64,000 bases of DNA from Vitis vinifera (GCF_030704535.1 NC_081822.1:33401501-33465500), one strand, 5' to 3'; positions 10,989 to 21,690 are shown, numbered from the stretch's first letter. A program made the numbers and translations. Notes: a model not told the origin generated them from the letters alone.

Positions 10989-11505
10989 TGATGGGGGAAA
11001 GCCTTTTAAAGTTTATTCAAGGAAGAAAGGGAAGACCTAAGTAAACTTTAAGTAGGATTAATATAATTAGAATTTGAGTCATGATAGGTTATTAGAGTCC
11101 TAGTAGAATAGGTTATTAGAGTCCTATTAGAGTCCTAGTAGAATAGGTTATTAGAGTCCTAGTAGACTTTGGATTTCTTAGAGAAGCCTATAAATAGGCT
11201 AATCAATGTAAATCAAAGGAATGAATTTTTGATGAATAATATTATACTTTCTTTCATTGCAAGGTTGCAACCCTCAATGGTGAGACTCCATTGATTTTCT
11301 TCTAGGTGAGACTCCTAGAAGGCCTTAGTGAGACTCTAAGGTTTTCCATCTTTTCTTCATTGTTTCTTCTTTCTCTCTTTTTCTTATCTTATAATTTTCT
11401 CTACCATAAAGTTTATTCCTTGTTCCCCTCCTTACACCCTAAAAATAAAACCCTAGCCCACCTACCCTTGAGTGTAGGCAACCATCCTAGGGTTGTCCTA
11501 CATCA
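10989..11505 (+). mobile_element. 517-bp solo LTR inserted in the LRR exon
   Basis: Ends are TGATG..CATCA (5-bp inverted ends, TG..CA), with the perfect 5-bp duplication GACAA on both sides. A TATA box (CCTATAAATAGG, 11187-11198) shows it lies on the plus strand, opposite to the host gene. Near 11090-11165 a short phrase (tagtagaataggttattagag) is repeated about three times. No coding capacity. Removing it with one target copy restores the LRR frame exactly (HHLSGLYSLTRL). The short length suggests a Copia-type or small LTR element, which I infer only. Confidence 0.92.
11187..11198 (+). promoter_or_regulatory. TATA box of the 517-bp solo LTR
   Basis: CCTATAAATAGG, in the middle of the LTR as expected. 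It would drive transcription into the broken receptor's upstream exons in antisense direction. Confidence 0.6.
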
Positions 11506-11510
11506 GACAA
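11506..11510. repeat. Target-site duplication, right copy (GACAA)
   Basis: See 10984-10988. Confidence 0.9.
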
Positions 11511-11975
11511 ATGATGCAGTATGGAACCAGTAGAACTTGAACTTCTTCTTGGCAACAACCATGAGGTAGATGGGGGTCCTCTACATCCCTTAAAGGATAA
11601 TATTTCAAGGTTTCTCAAGAGCGAAAAAGAGGAGGGTAGTACTCTTACAGGAATACCATCTGCGTGAAGTTCCTTTAACATTTCTAAGTTCCCAAAGTTC
11701 TCAGGAAAATCTTCGAGTCTCGAACAACCAGAAAGAATAAATGTTTCGAGGGATTTCAAATCACACATGCTGCTTGGAAGACTTTTGAGCTTTTCACAAT
11801 TTTTCAAACTCAAGAAATTGAGTTTATTCAAAACTCCAAGAGACGGATGTACCTTATGCAAAGATATACAACCTTCGAGAACTAATCGTTCAAGATTGGG
11901 GACTCTTGAGAAATCTAGGGTTTCTATTAAGGACTTGGAGTGACTGAGATCCATGACTTTTAACTTTTCAAGAAC
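11511..11975 (-). pseudogene. Exon 4, 5' part: LRRs up to the solo LTR
   Basis: From the acceptor ggtag|gttcttg it reads VLEKLKVMDLSHSKSL, followed by repeats of the LxxLxLxxC type (LERLVLEGCISL, LNFLSLKNCEKLKSLP, LETFILSGCSRLEDFP). It runs to SILHHLS, where the LTR interrupts. A stop occurs within the LTR at 11487. The continuation is at 10983. Confidence 0.9.
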
Positions 11976-12065
11976 CTACCATGAAAGAAAGTTGACTTAA
12001 AAATTAGCTTTCATGCACATTAAACGCTTTTTAAAGAAAATAATATCAATACATCATAATCATAC

Positions 12066-12398
12066 CTTGATTCCTTTCCAAAGTCGTTTAATGTGACTAT
12101 AATGCATGCTGAGGTGAACAAGATTCTTTGCATTGAAATCATTGTCCAATGATTTCAAAGAGTATCCATACAAATATAAGTACCTCAATTCGTCGTAACA
12201 AAATCTTAAGTTCGGAGAAAAATGCACTTTACAATTCTCCTTATTTAAGGTATCTCCAAAGTTTCTTGAAATTTTGTTAGATTCATAGACTTTGAGCAAT
12301 CTTAGTTTATACATCCTTGGGAAGGCTTGAGTGCTAAAGTCTATTATCTCTTGTGAATGAGACAAGTCGAGGAATATGCCTTCAATTTTTTCATTTTC
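12066..12398 (-). CDS. Exon 3: start of the leucine-rich repeats
   Basis: Begins ENEKIEGIFLDLSHS after the acceptor tgcag and ends WKGIK before the donor gtatg. It contains the conserved block of TIR-class receptors in which the LRR begins (AFPRMYKLRLLKVY, ELRYLYLYGYSLKSL, NLVHLSMHYSHIKRLW). The exon is fully open, 111 codons, and in phase with its neighbours. It is part of the broken receptor gene. Confidence 0.9.
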
Positions 12399-12549
12399 CT
12401 GCATACCAAGAAGGAGACTAAGTTAAAAACATGCATAGTGAATAAATATATGTCTGCTACAATTTTATTAGCATATAACTACTTAAGCCAAAATAATTTC
12501 AAATCTTAACTTGTGTTGCATAAAATAAATTTCATTTTTTTGCTCTTAC

Positions 12550-13625
12550 CATGTTTTTTTTCAATGCATCGTTGATATCTTTATGGAGCCACAATCTACT
12601 ACGCTGGCCGGGAGTATGAGATTCTTGGCGAACAATTTCCATACCCATTTCTTGTATTAAGTCATGCATCATTATCCTATTGTGAAAAAAACTTACTGAG
12701 TGACTTATCAACGAGAGCTCGTATACCACTAACTGAGAAGAAGCCACAATAGTCTAGTATTTCCTTAATGTAATTTTTATCCTCTCTTTTAAGGAAACAT
12801 GCAATATCCAAAAATATATTCTTCTCCTCAAAATCTAGCCCATCATAACTTATTTTAAGAACTTCATGAATTTTCATATTAGGAATACTTTTTAATTTGT
12901 CTAATTGATCTCTCCATTCTTCTTTGCTCATGCTAAATAAAAAAGAACCCAAAACCGTAAGAGCCAATGGAAGGCCTTGAGCATAACATATCACAGCTCT
13001 TGAAAGCTCTAGGAAATCTTCTCGAAGGAGTTCGTGTTTTAATGAATAACGTGCAAGAAACTCAAGAGCTTCATCATCATTGAATTTATGAACCTTATAA
13101 AGATTGACTTTATGTGAAAGTAATAAACGTTTATCCCTAGTCGTTATAATAATTCTACTTCCTTGACCAAACCAATCCCGATTTCCAATTAAGCATTCCA
13201 ATATTGTTGGATCATTCACGTTATCGAGAACAATAAGGACCTTTTTTGAGTGGAGCCTTGCCTTTATAGATGTGAGTTCTTTCATATTTAGATTTTCTTC
13301 CTCTAATAGATGAGAAAGAAGTTTCTCTTGCAACCCAATTAAGCCCTTCTTTTTTAAACCCTCTGCAACATTTTCAAGAAAGGAGCAACCTTCAAATTGA
13401 TAGGAGATTCGACTATAAACAGCTCTGACAAGGGTTGTTTTCCCTATTCCACCCATGCCCCATATTCCTACCATTCGAACATCATCTGACGCCAAGCATA
13501 ATAAGGTTTCCATTTCTTGTATGTGAGCATCTATTCCAACTTGATTCTTGGTATCACTACCGGATGAAGATAACAATTTATTCAAAATATCTTTAACAAT
13601 TTGCTTGATTAGTAGAGACTCATTC
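12550..13625 (-). pseudogene. Exon 2: NB-ARC domain with one-base frameshift
   Basis: Carries, in order, the P-loop GMGGIGKTTLV, kinase-2 KKVLIVLDNVND, RNBS-B GSRIIITTRDKR, GLPLALTVLG, the RNBS-D block FLDIACFLK and, after a frame change, the MHD block [12 protein letters not shown]. The frame change falls at a run of seven T on the coding strand (12685-12691). With six T the reading passes from DKSL into HNRIMMHDL, as expected of the family. With seven it stops four codons later. Exon edges are acag|gaatg at the start and catg|gtaag at the end. A sequencing error in the homopolymer is possible. Confidence 0.9.
12685..12691 (-). other. Homopolymer frameshift site (A7 on plus, T7 on coding strand)
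   Basis: Seven A on the plus strand, where six would keep the NB-ARC frame open into the MHD motif. Confidence 0.8.
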
Positions 13626-13930
13626 CTGTCATATTTAAAGCATAAACACATAATAAGTCCAGCTATCTACAAAAAGATAATAAAAATAAAGAGAATATGA
13701 GAATATGTGTCAAGATATGGTTGGTATCTTATATCTAATTTAAAAAAGTCCAGTAAAATATTTCTAAATCCTATGAACCCAGTCCTTTAATCAGATAATG
13801 TTAACATGGTATATATTATCATACCCTTTGTGTTGTAATAACTAATAGTTGAATTAGCAAGAGCATTTAAAATGGCAATATTAAAAATAAAAAATAAAAG
13901 TAAGAGTGAAAAAAAGCTTTAAATAATTAC

Positions 13931-14415
13931 TTATTCCTTGAATCCCAACCAGAGAAATTGGTGACTTGAGTGAGAGCATCCTTCCAAATCTGCACCCTCT
14001 CCATACCCTCCTTGGAATTCTCTTCATGTTTAGCCAAGGCTTCTCCAAATTTTCCCTTGTGATTTCTCACATCCGAGGGAGCCACATTATAGAAAATTGG
14101 GAGAACCCTGTGCCCCCTGTTTTTCATGCACTGTATTATCTTCACCAGCTCCTCTAAACACCATCTAGAAGATGCATAATTTTCTGATAAAACAATGATA
14201 GAAAACATGGAGTTTTCAATAGCAGAAACAAGTGCAGCAGATACGGCTTGCCCTCTCTCGAGCTTCTCCTCGTCTATGAAAGTGTTGATTCCTTTGGTGT
14301 GCAACTCCTCACAGAGATGGGCAGTGAAGTTATTGCGGGTGTCTTCCCCTCTAAAGCTCAGGAACACATCATAGCGCCCCTGAGAAGACGCAGAAGAAGC
14401 AGCAGCAGCAGCCAT
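13931..14415 (-). CDS. Exon 1: TIR domain
   Basis: Starts at the ATG at 14415 with an Ala-rich leader, then YDVFLSFRGEDTRNNF (residues about 15-30), FIDEEKLERG, SIIVLSENYASSRWCLEEL and LPIFYNVAPSDVR. The Glu in WCLEEL is at the position of the conserved catalytic Glu of TIR NAD-cleaving enzymes. The exon is fully open for 161 codons and ends at the donor aggaataa|gtaatt. It joins 13625 to read WDSRNKNESLLIK, which confirms the splice. Confidence 0.93.
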
Positions 14416-14480
14416 TACTGAGCAGTAGAGACACCAAGTCTGAGATATGAGTCCTGACTTAATTGCAGTAGAAAAAGTTC

Positions 14481-14487
14481 ATTTATA
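14481..14487 (-). promoter_or_regulatory. Candidate TATA box of the TIR-NB-ARC-LRR gene
   Basis: TATAAAT on the minus strand about 66 bases upstream of the ATG at 14415. Transcription would begin near 14455. No other TATA box lies closer. Confidence 0.45.
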
Positions 14488-14499
14488 TCAACCACAACT

Positions 14500-15440
14500 G
14501 ACTAATAAAGCTAAATTTGCTTAATTGCAAAATTGAGAATACAACTGTGATCGAAGCAAGTCTCACAACAAAACTTCAAATATTTTACGCAACAAAGAAA
14601 AGAAAAAGCGCGTTGAATGATAAAGAGGAAAAGAAAAAGTCGGGTGTTACGACTCAAATAGAAAAAGCGCATTGAATGATAAAATTTTATTTTATTTTTA
14701 CATGAAAACTATTAAAAATGTTGTAATATATTGTATTTTTAATGTATTTATGTTATAAATTCAATAGATAAATGTTGTATTTATCTATATTAGAAACATT
14801 GTTTTATTCTACTATATCATTAACATCAATGCATTTTTATTATATCTATAACTTGGATATAATATTATTTTATTAAAATATTAATAATATAAAACTAATA
14901 TCATAAATATTAATAGTAATAATAAGAAGAATAATAATAATTTAATTAATCTTAATATAACATATAAAGTATAAATTGAAAAAAAAGAATAATTTTTTAA
15001 TAAAGTTTACAAGTTTTAAGAACTAAAAAATATAAATTATCTCCTAAGGTTTCTTTGTAGTAGTAGTAATAAAAATATAATAATATTATTTTTAATATAA
15101 TATTAAAAATATGAATAATAATAAAAAAATAATAAATAATATTAATAAGAATGATATTAATAATAATATGAATAATTTAAAATACTAATATCATAAATAA
15201 TAATATTAAGAGTAATATTAATATTTAATAATAATAATAATACAAAAGAAAAAAAATAAAAAAATAAAGTTTAAATAGGATATAATTGAAAATTTCGAAT
15301 GGTTAAGCTTTCAAATGATTACTCGAAGAGTAGAATTGGTCAACATGATGACTTTTAAAAAGGATTATCACTTTCCGCCCACCGTTTTGATAGTTCTCTA
15401 TTTAAAAAAAAATATATATATTTAATGTTTCTAAAGTTTT
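14500..15440. other. AT-rich spacer with AAT-type microsatellite
   Basis: 14870-15270 consists largely of ata/aat triplets. No gene signal. It separates the divergently oriented receptor gene and FAR1-type gene. Confidence 0.6.
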
Positions 15441-15649
15441 GACTTTTTGAGAGGGCGAGTAGTAGCCTCTTGGGAGGAAAGAGGCACTGAAGGAAATAAA
15501 ACAAGGGAAAAGAGAACCGAACGCACCGACGTCGCCGAGAAATGGAGATTTGGACCATTTGGTCAAAGCGCAGTGGGTTGGAATTTGGAAATGGAAGCAA
15601 AGCAAACAAGGAAAAAGGGACGCTGTCCCACACAGCAGGCTGCGAGAGC

Positions 15650-15656
15650 TATAAAA
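15650..15656 (+). promoter_or_regulatory. Candidate TATA box of the FAR1-type gene
   Basis: TATAAAA inside gagctataaaacgag, 98 bases before the ATG at 15754. A start near 15685 would give a leader of about 70 bases. Confidence 0.45.
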
Positions 15657-15753
15657 CGAGTCCTGTCTTGAGAAGGCGAGATCCCAAGGTCCAGCCGGAA
15701 GCAAAGCAATCAAGCACCGATCCTCTGGATCCACACCCATCAACTGCACCAGA

Positions 15754-17381
15754 ATGTCTATCGAACCCTATCATCTTGGCAGGTATAGTTCCATCGGTTC
15801 ACGCCCAGATGTTTGGGGTGCCATACAGGAATCTGATGATTTAGTAAACCACCACAGAGTTGGCGGTTCCTTCAGGGGCCTCACTATCCAGGTAAGCTCG
15901 ATCCATTTTCTAGAACAACGGTTAATTTTAAAGATAAATAATTCATGAACTTTTCTGCCCAAATAAAGCTGCAACCAGCAAATCAAGAATTTGTTGCTCC
16001 ATCTACTTGTCTATAAGCCGTCTTACAGTGTCACTCTTCTTATATTAATTCATTGTTCTACAAGAGTTACAGGATAAGATGTAGTTTGAATCAATAGTTG
16101 GTGTAACAGAAGAAAATTGTTGTTATGCATTGTACCGCTTTTTGCTTCTCATTTTTCTCATAGAAAACTTCTCTCTCTATCTCACTTTGTACAGGATGAG
16201 CTTAATTTTGATTCTTGGTGGAGTTCGTTCTATAGTGGTGAGACTGAAATGGCTATTAATGTAAATGGTGATGAGATTGGAACATTGGTTAATGTAAATG
16301 AGAAAAATCCTGAAGACGATGATCAGATACCACGGAGAGGGATGGCGTTTTCTTCTGAGTTAGAAGCTGAAGAATTTTGTAAAAAGTATGCCAAGAGAAT
16401 TGGTTTTACAGTAAGAAAAGGAAAGGTACAAAGGAAAGCAAATGGTACACTGAAAGGGCGATGCTTTCTTTGTTCATGTGAAGGCTTCCGGACCAAGAAG
16501 CATCCCAACCAGGGAACAAAGTATAAGAGATCAGAAACAAGAACAGGTTGCAATGTCCAGATCCAAGTCAAACTTGACAATGGACAATGGGTGATCACAA
16601 AACTTCATCTTGAGCATAATCACAGGTTGCAATGCCTAGATACACTTAATTGGCCTTCAGATGAAGTGGAAGGTGCTTCGGGAGCTGACAAGGTTTGTCA
16701 AAATTTTCAACTGAAACTACCAAAATATTTTTCCTTGGGCACTTTTACATCAAAATTAATCTTTTTTGTTGGTTAATTCCAAGCACAAGTTCTATACTTT
16801 TCCTTCTCTTTTTTGGGCTTTAGGAGATCCAAACTACCTTCGCTCCAACTGAAGCTGAGGACACAGACAAAACTCTCACAGATCCTAACACAGCCGCTGC
16901 AGGGCTTCTTGAGATGGTTGAGGGATCTGGTGTAACTTCCAATACCAGGGAGTCGATTTGGCAGCAAATATTGACCAAATATGGAGACGTAACTGCCAAT
17001 TGCTCCTTTACAGCACCCCAGTTTGTAGAGATAATCAAAGGTTCCATACTGCAGATTGTGGAGCTGATGCAGAAGAATACTGCCCGTAGCCTGTCTGGTG
17101 CAGACACCTACTTCATTGATAGAACATTGAGTGATTTGGAGAGGGCTCAGGTTAAGGTTGATTGGTTAAGAAGCCCATTTGTTGGAGTGCAACCTTTAGT
17201 TGAGTATGCACAAGCAGAGGGCAAGAGGGACGTGATTCGTAGGCGCTTGAATGAGAAGATAGCTGAAGTAGAGCAGCTATATCTGGAGCTGGACCAAGCA
17301 GAGGCCAGTTTACAGGAGCTGCAACAACGAATACCAGACTGGCTTAGGATTGAAGATACACTTGGTAAACGATTATTGTAG
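15754..17381 (+). CDS. Short FAR1-related protein (FAR1 DNA-binding domain only)
   Basis: Three exons, 15754-15891, 16195-16692 and 16824-17381, with clean GT..AG introns in phase 0, giving 397 residues. Exon 2 holds the WRKY-GCM1-like FAR1 zinc-binding domain: FSSELEAEEFCKKYAKRIGF, VRKGKVQRKANG, RCFLCSCEGFR, TRTGCNVQIQV and the closing LEHNH (C..C..H.H). Exon 3 is helical and acidic, with a long coiled-coil-like stretch near the end (EKIAEVEQLYLELDQAEASL). No MULE transposase domain or SWIM finger follows, so it resembles the short FRF-type relatives of FAR1/FHY3. The probable role is nuclear DNA binding in light or development signalling, by family only. ATG 15754 was chosen because it opens exon 1 in phase. 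I see no lesion. Confidence 0.82.
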
Positions 17382-17849
17382 GAAGTGGAAGGTTGGTTTT
17401 ATTGATCTCTTCATATGTATCTGGACATGGTTTCCAAGTGACTGGAAACCCCACCAGTCGCACCATGCATGGAAGTTAATAACTTTTAGACTCATGTAGC
17501 AGAAAGTTATATATTGAACGATTTCATATAGAAATTAAATTTATACCTAAAAGCCAATTATATGGAAAATTATTGTGCATAGCCCAAAGTTATGCGAATG
17601 CATGCATGACCAAAAACTACCAAGAATATATTTAGATATTCTACTAGCATGAAACTTTATTTTATATGATATAAGTGTTGGGATCTGAGCGTAGGGAACT
17701 CTCTATTACAAGCATAGATAAAAGAGCAATTAGAATATAATTAAATAAATGATAAATCCAAATGTCTTATATCATGTAAAGCTTTGTAGGATGATATCAT
17801 AACAATCTTCCATAAGCCCTCAAAACATAATGCAATAAAAGTAAATTAG
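17382..17849. other. 3' flank of the FAR1-type gene, no other feature
   Basis: AT-rich. The 3' untranslated region probably lies in 17382-17600. Nothing else can be supported. Confidence 0.4.
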
Positions 17850-18035
17850 GTGCATATCTGACACCTATGTTGTCCCGGTTACAATCAAAGACTTTTCCAG
17901 TCAATGTCTTAGTATATGAATCTATTAGGCTCTTTCCGAAAGATATCTTCTAAACTACCATATCACCTTTTTGTACTATCTATAGATTATGTGGTACTTC
18001 CTCTCAATGTGTTTACTCTTATAGAATTTTCTTGG
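17850..18035 (-). pseudogene. Copia retrotransposon relic, end of RNase H
   Basis: The minus strand reads IVQKGDMVV, then KISFGKSLIDSYTKTLTGKV, then FDCNRDN. This is the end of the RNase H region of Copia elements, where '..IREIVxxGDV..' and '..DxFTKxL' blocks are usual. Several stops interrupt it (near 18010 and 17940). No LTR could be delimited around it. Confidence 0.6.
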
Positions 18036-18850
18036 TTTTTTATATATAGTATATGTATATCGTTAAAACATTACCATTGAAGACACAAAATTCACTATTG
18101 ACATATATATATAGCATAATTTATTTCACATACATATAGATATCTATTTTGATGATGAAGATGCAATACCATGAACAAAATCATACTTTTGGTTCAATCA
18201 AAAGCGGTTGATGCATAAATCGATTCACTAAATTTCATAAATCAAGAAAGTCATTCACTTTATATATTAGCCATAAACATACATTGTATATAACATATCG
18301 AAAATTGATAAAATAAACTTTTATTATCATAAACTTCATTACAGTAGCATCAAAGGTATACATGTCACTTAATCAACATATGTCAATGGTATTATATGCT
18401 CACCAATGAAACTCATAAGTAATTATTTAATTATGTAAATCAAATCCTAATTTTACTTAAATCAAAATAGTCAAGAATTATAGAATAATATGATTTTCAC
18501 AATTCCATTATTGAGAAAAGACATACCTTTAAACTATATAGAAGTCTTGAAGAGACCAAACAATAAGCCAAGTAGAAATTGTGTTGTTCTCCCTAAACCC
18601 TTTTATCCTTAGGTTTTCTGAACATTTATTTTATAGGATGGAGAGAAGATCAATTTCCATATAGAATGAGGAGTATGCTTTTCATCAAAGTACCTTTAAT
18701 TTAGGAAATAAAATTTTAGTTTTATTATTTATTAGACCATAATATTTAAAGGAATATCACATAATAATATACACCAAGGCCACATAAAATTCTTACATGG
18801 CTTGCATGAGCCTCAAAAGAGCCTTTCATTCTTCACATAAATTTCGTGTA
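18036..18850. other. AT-rich spacer
   Basis: No gene or repeat signal that I can support. It may contain further Copia remnants that are too decayed to read. Confidence 0.4.
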
Positions 18851-19240
18851 TAATCACAACAACAGAATCGTCTCTCCGTCCTGTATAATCACGCGCCGCT
18901 CCCCCTTGGGCAATGCCGACAGCGGCACCACTGGCACCCAGTTCTCGCCATCGCCCGCAGCCGACGGCTCCTCCGCCACCGACACTTCCGTCGCCTTGCA
19001 AGTAATTCTCCGGCTAGAGAGTCCCAGTGTTAAGGCAGCAGAACGGTCATTCCGGGGCAGCGGCGGAGGGAGGTGGTGCAGCAGGGGTTTCCGGCGACGG
19101 AGGGGGGAGGAGAGAGAAAGGAGATGGGGCGTGTGCTTGTCGGCAGCGGCTGTGGCCGTGGAGAAGTGGGAGGTGAGAGAGAGGAGAGGTGAGGGGGTGG
19201 AGTGAGAGGTGTGGGTGGAAAGTGGGGCAGAGAAAGACAA
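18780..19240 (-). pseudogene. First-exon relic of a PSB33-like chloroplast Rieske-domain protein
   Basis: The minus strand from the ATG at 19240 is open for 128 codons. A Ser/Thr/Pro/His-rich, chloroplast-transit-like N terminus is followed by VPVVPLSALPKGERRVIIQD and GETILLL. This matches my recollection of the start of the Rieske-type domain of PSB33 (thylakoid photosystem II-associated protein). At the point where WYKDEV-like residues should follow, the frame hits TGA at 18854. A decayed WYKDEIY-like reading can be followed with an indel, and then homology fades. There are no Rieske Cys/His ligands, so this is a 5' fragment. The identification is from memory of the family and not from a search. 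Confidence 0.6.
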
Positions 19241-19259
19241 GGGCTTTGCATGGCCACAA

Positions 19260-20500
19260 GAATTGGATAAAGTCTTTTGGTTGGTTCACATTTTATACCA
19301 TGATTTTTTGTTAAGACCCTTGGGCTTCACACTCTGAACGTTTTGCAAACGGGGATTAGATACAAAGCCATAGGACCCGAGAGCACACGTGGTACAAGGT
19401 TGACGATGCTAAATTTTTCTTAGGACAGTGAGCAGGATGAAAGTAAGGGGAAGAGAATGATTATTTGCTAAATATACCTCTTTGCTTAAAATTATGTCAT
19501 GAAATATACAAGGGATAGCTTAGGTTTTGTTACCTGAAGGGGCCTTCGATAGAGGAGGCCTTATTCTATCTTCCCTTCCTTAATCTTATCAAAGCAATAA
19601 ATTACTTCCATTTGTACACTAGGAACGAGTGAAGAGAGATTTCCCTTCAACCCCTTCTCCTATGGTATTTGTAACTTTTTATTTATCATTTTTCTTGAAA
19701 ACCTTCTTTGTTTGGATTTTAGGCTTCTTCTAAGAAGTTTTCTTAACTGGATTTTTCCTTTTTTTTTTTTTCAATAATTTCTTACTATATTCTAAGAAAA
19801 CATAAAATATCAAATGTTAGAGAATACATAAAATATCAAAACCCAAATGTCAATTCTGAAAAGAAAATCTTCTTTTCTCTATGCTTTCTCCATTGGTGAT
19901 AGATTGTTTACAATAAAAGACAACATCCTTGGTATAAAATGAAGAAACAACCCAACTTAATAAGAAACGAGCAATACTTTAAAAACCAATTTGATTATTG
20001 GATTGAGAAAGTTATCGATTTATGGTTTATGCCGGATCAATAGTTGAACCACAATGGAAATAGTGAAGTAATAATTATAAAATTTTTAGAATATATAATT
20101 AAAATTTTTAAATAATATTTCGATTTTATATTAGATAGGTCAAATTAAATTATACAGATAAATATAAATATATTAATATTTTAAACCTTATTAAGTAGAA
20201 TATGTATAATATTTAAATATAAAGTGTTTAAGATGAAAATAAAATCATAGTATTTAATTTTATCTCCTTGTTGTTGTATTTTATTACTTTAAAATTATTA
20301 TATTAATTATTTTCATAATAATTATTATAAAAATAGACATGCATGTAAATATTTACATGAAAATAATTTAAAAAAACACCATTAATCTTTCTATATATTT
20401 AGTTTTACAGCACTATTGTACATGGATGGCAAATAGCTCAATGGCCTCGCCCTTGATTTTAAAGCTGACCTCAAATCCACCTGCAGCATGCACAACTTTT
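19260..20500. other. Non-coding spacer
   Basis: AT-rich from 20030 to 20400, with poly-T stretches near 19760. No supported feature. Confidence 0.4.
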
Positions 20501-20521
20501 TTTCCTTACCACCTGGAATCA

Positions 20522-20560
20522 ATCCCACATCGGATTGGGTTGGGCTTTGGCTCGTTTAAA
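20522..20560 (+). promoter_or_regulatory. Candidate plant snRNA-type promoter (USE plus TATA-like box)
   Basis: ATCCCACATCG at 20522-20532 is a perfect match to the plant small-nuclear-RNA upstream sequence element (RTCCCACATCG). TTTAAA follows at 20555-20560, 22 bases later, close to the spacing of the RNA polymerase III class. I cannot recognise the RNA that would start near 20585. The box pair may be a chance or repeat-borne match. Confidence 0.3.
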
Positions 20561-20709
20561 CCCTCTTGGGCTCAACCGGTTTGGGCTTTTAATAGATGAT
20601 TGGCTGTAGCGCCTATTGGGCTTCTACAACAAGTGGAAGTTTGACTGAGTTTTGGGCTTGACTGCTTCTTAGGAAGCCGGATGGTCCATCCGGTTCAACG
20701 ATCCAACCA

Positions 20710-20822
20710 CGGCTCAAGCGTTCAACACCGATTTAATATGAAAACAGTTCCCTGGGGCAAACCAGTCCGGCTTGAGCAGTTCAACATCGGTTTAATATGA
20801 AAATGGTTCCCTAGGGTAAACT
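20710..20822. repeat. Tandem duplication, about 58 bp, two copies
   Basis: The phrase 'ttcaacaccgatttaatatg' and its flanks at 20710 recur at 20768 with about 8 differences (cggctcaagcg against cggcttgagcag, aaaacagttccctgggg against aaaatggttccctaggg). Confidence 0.8.
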
Positions 20823-21337
20823 GGACCTGAGAGATGGCCGATAATGGTTCAGTTCGATTCTCAAAACATTGGCTGCGAGTATCTTATACATCATTACAAA
20901 CAAAATGAAGAAAAATGAGTCATGGATGACCTTAGAATCCATCAAAATGAAACTACAAAATATGGTATAAAAATCAACCAAAGAATTTACAATTCTTACG
21001 AAGTAACCATGAACTGTTAACAGCTCTATCATATTCGTTCTAACATTAGAAGAGAACATATGCCCTTAAGGATACATCACATTAGCATGTGGGAAAGAAT
21101 AACCAAAATCGGTCAAGAGTGAGTTTGCTAAACAACTCAACATGTATCAAGGCAAATTTAAAGCAAAAACCAGCAACAACCACCCAGCATGTATCAAAAA
21201 TATTAGAAATTAAAGTATTTTGCTAAATAACTCAAAGTCAGTTTCAGGATAAGAAACAAAGGAAGCACACAACTCACCAATAGTTGATATCGGAAGATTT
21301 GGGTGCATATCAAGCATTTGCCTGCCCGGTTCCTCCT

Positions 21338-21690
21338 CGCCAAGGGATGCTCTGATAATGGCTGCATTGCAAGTGTTTCTCTAGCCACATCTCTGATTCA
21401 GAGTGATCCTTACAGTAGGGGTGCAGTGGGTTCCCCCTCATCAGCAGAATAGTAATCAGAGTTCAATATTAGAGCACCCGCTTGCACTAGGTCCCTCCTC
21501 ATGGATTTCTTGAAGGACAACAGATGACTCATTAGGAGTGAAGATAGAGTAATTCATCTCTTCATTAACATACACTGGACCAATTCCACATTCCTTAATT
21601 ACATTAAGGCCCATCAAGGTGGTTATTCTGAATGAAGCTTTGATGTGAGTGACTTGACGCTAATTGATGAAGGGAGAATTGTGTTTTGGG
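21338..21690 (-). pseudogene. Relic of the last exon of a TIR-NB-ARC-LRR gene
   Basis: Aligns by eye with 9834-10240 in the same orientation. Shared phrases are 'caagggatgc' at the stop, 'catctctgattcagagtgatcc', 'cctcatcagcag', 'ggatttctt' and 'tgatgtgagt'. It encodes the acidic tail and the end of the C-terminal domain but with several indels and stops. Similarity stops near 21690, where the sequence changes to the MULE-associated region, so the insertion probably truncated it. Confidence 0.7.

Larger units (their letters stand above)
9834..14415 (-). pseudogene. TIR-NB-ARC-LRR (N-like) immune receptor gene, broken by a solo LTR and a frameshift
   Basis: Five exons on the minus strand: 14415-13931 (TIR), 13625-12550 (NB-ARC), 12398-12066 (first LRRs), 11975-10662 (LRRs, containing the solo LTR 10989-11505) and 10556-9834 (C-terminal domain). 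All introns are GT..AG. If the LTR plus one target copy and one base of the T7 run are discounted, the exons sum to 3408 bases, a multiple of three, giving about 1135 residues. That is the usual size for this receptor class. As it stands the frame stops soon after the NB-ARC shift and again just inside the LTR, so only a TIR plus NB-ARC product is possible. Such receptors act in the cytosol or nucleus and trigger defence on sensing pathogen effectors. Relics at 7.0 and 21.3 kb suggest this was once a cluster. Confidence 0.9.

Noticed and set aside
15355..15749. Minus-strand open frames upstream of the FAR1-type gene
   Set aside because: They lie antisense over the promoter and leader of a well-supported gene and have no recognisable domain.
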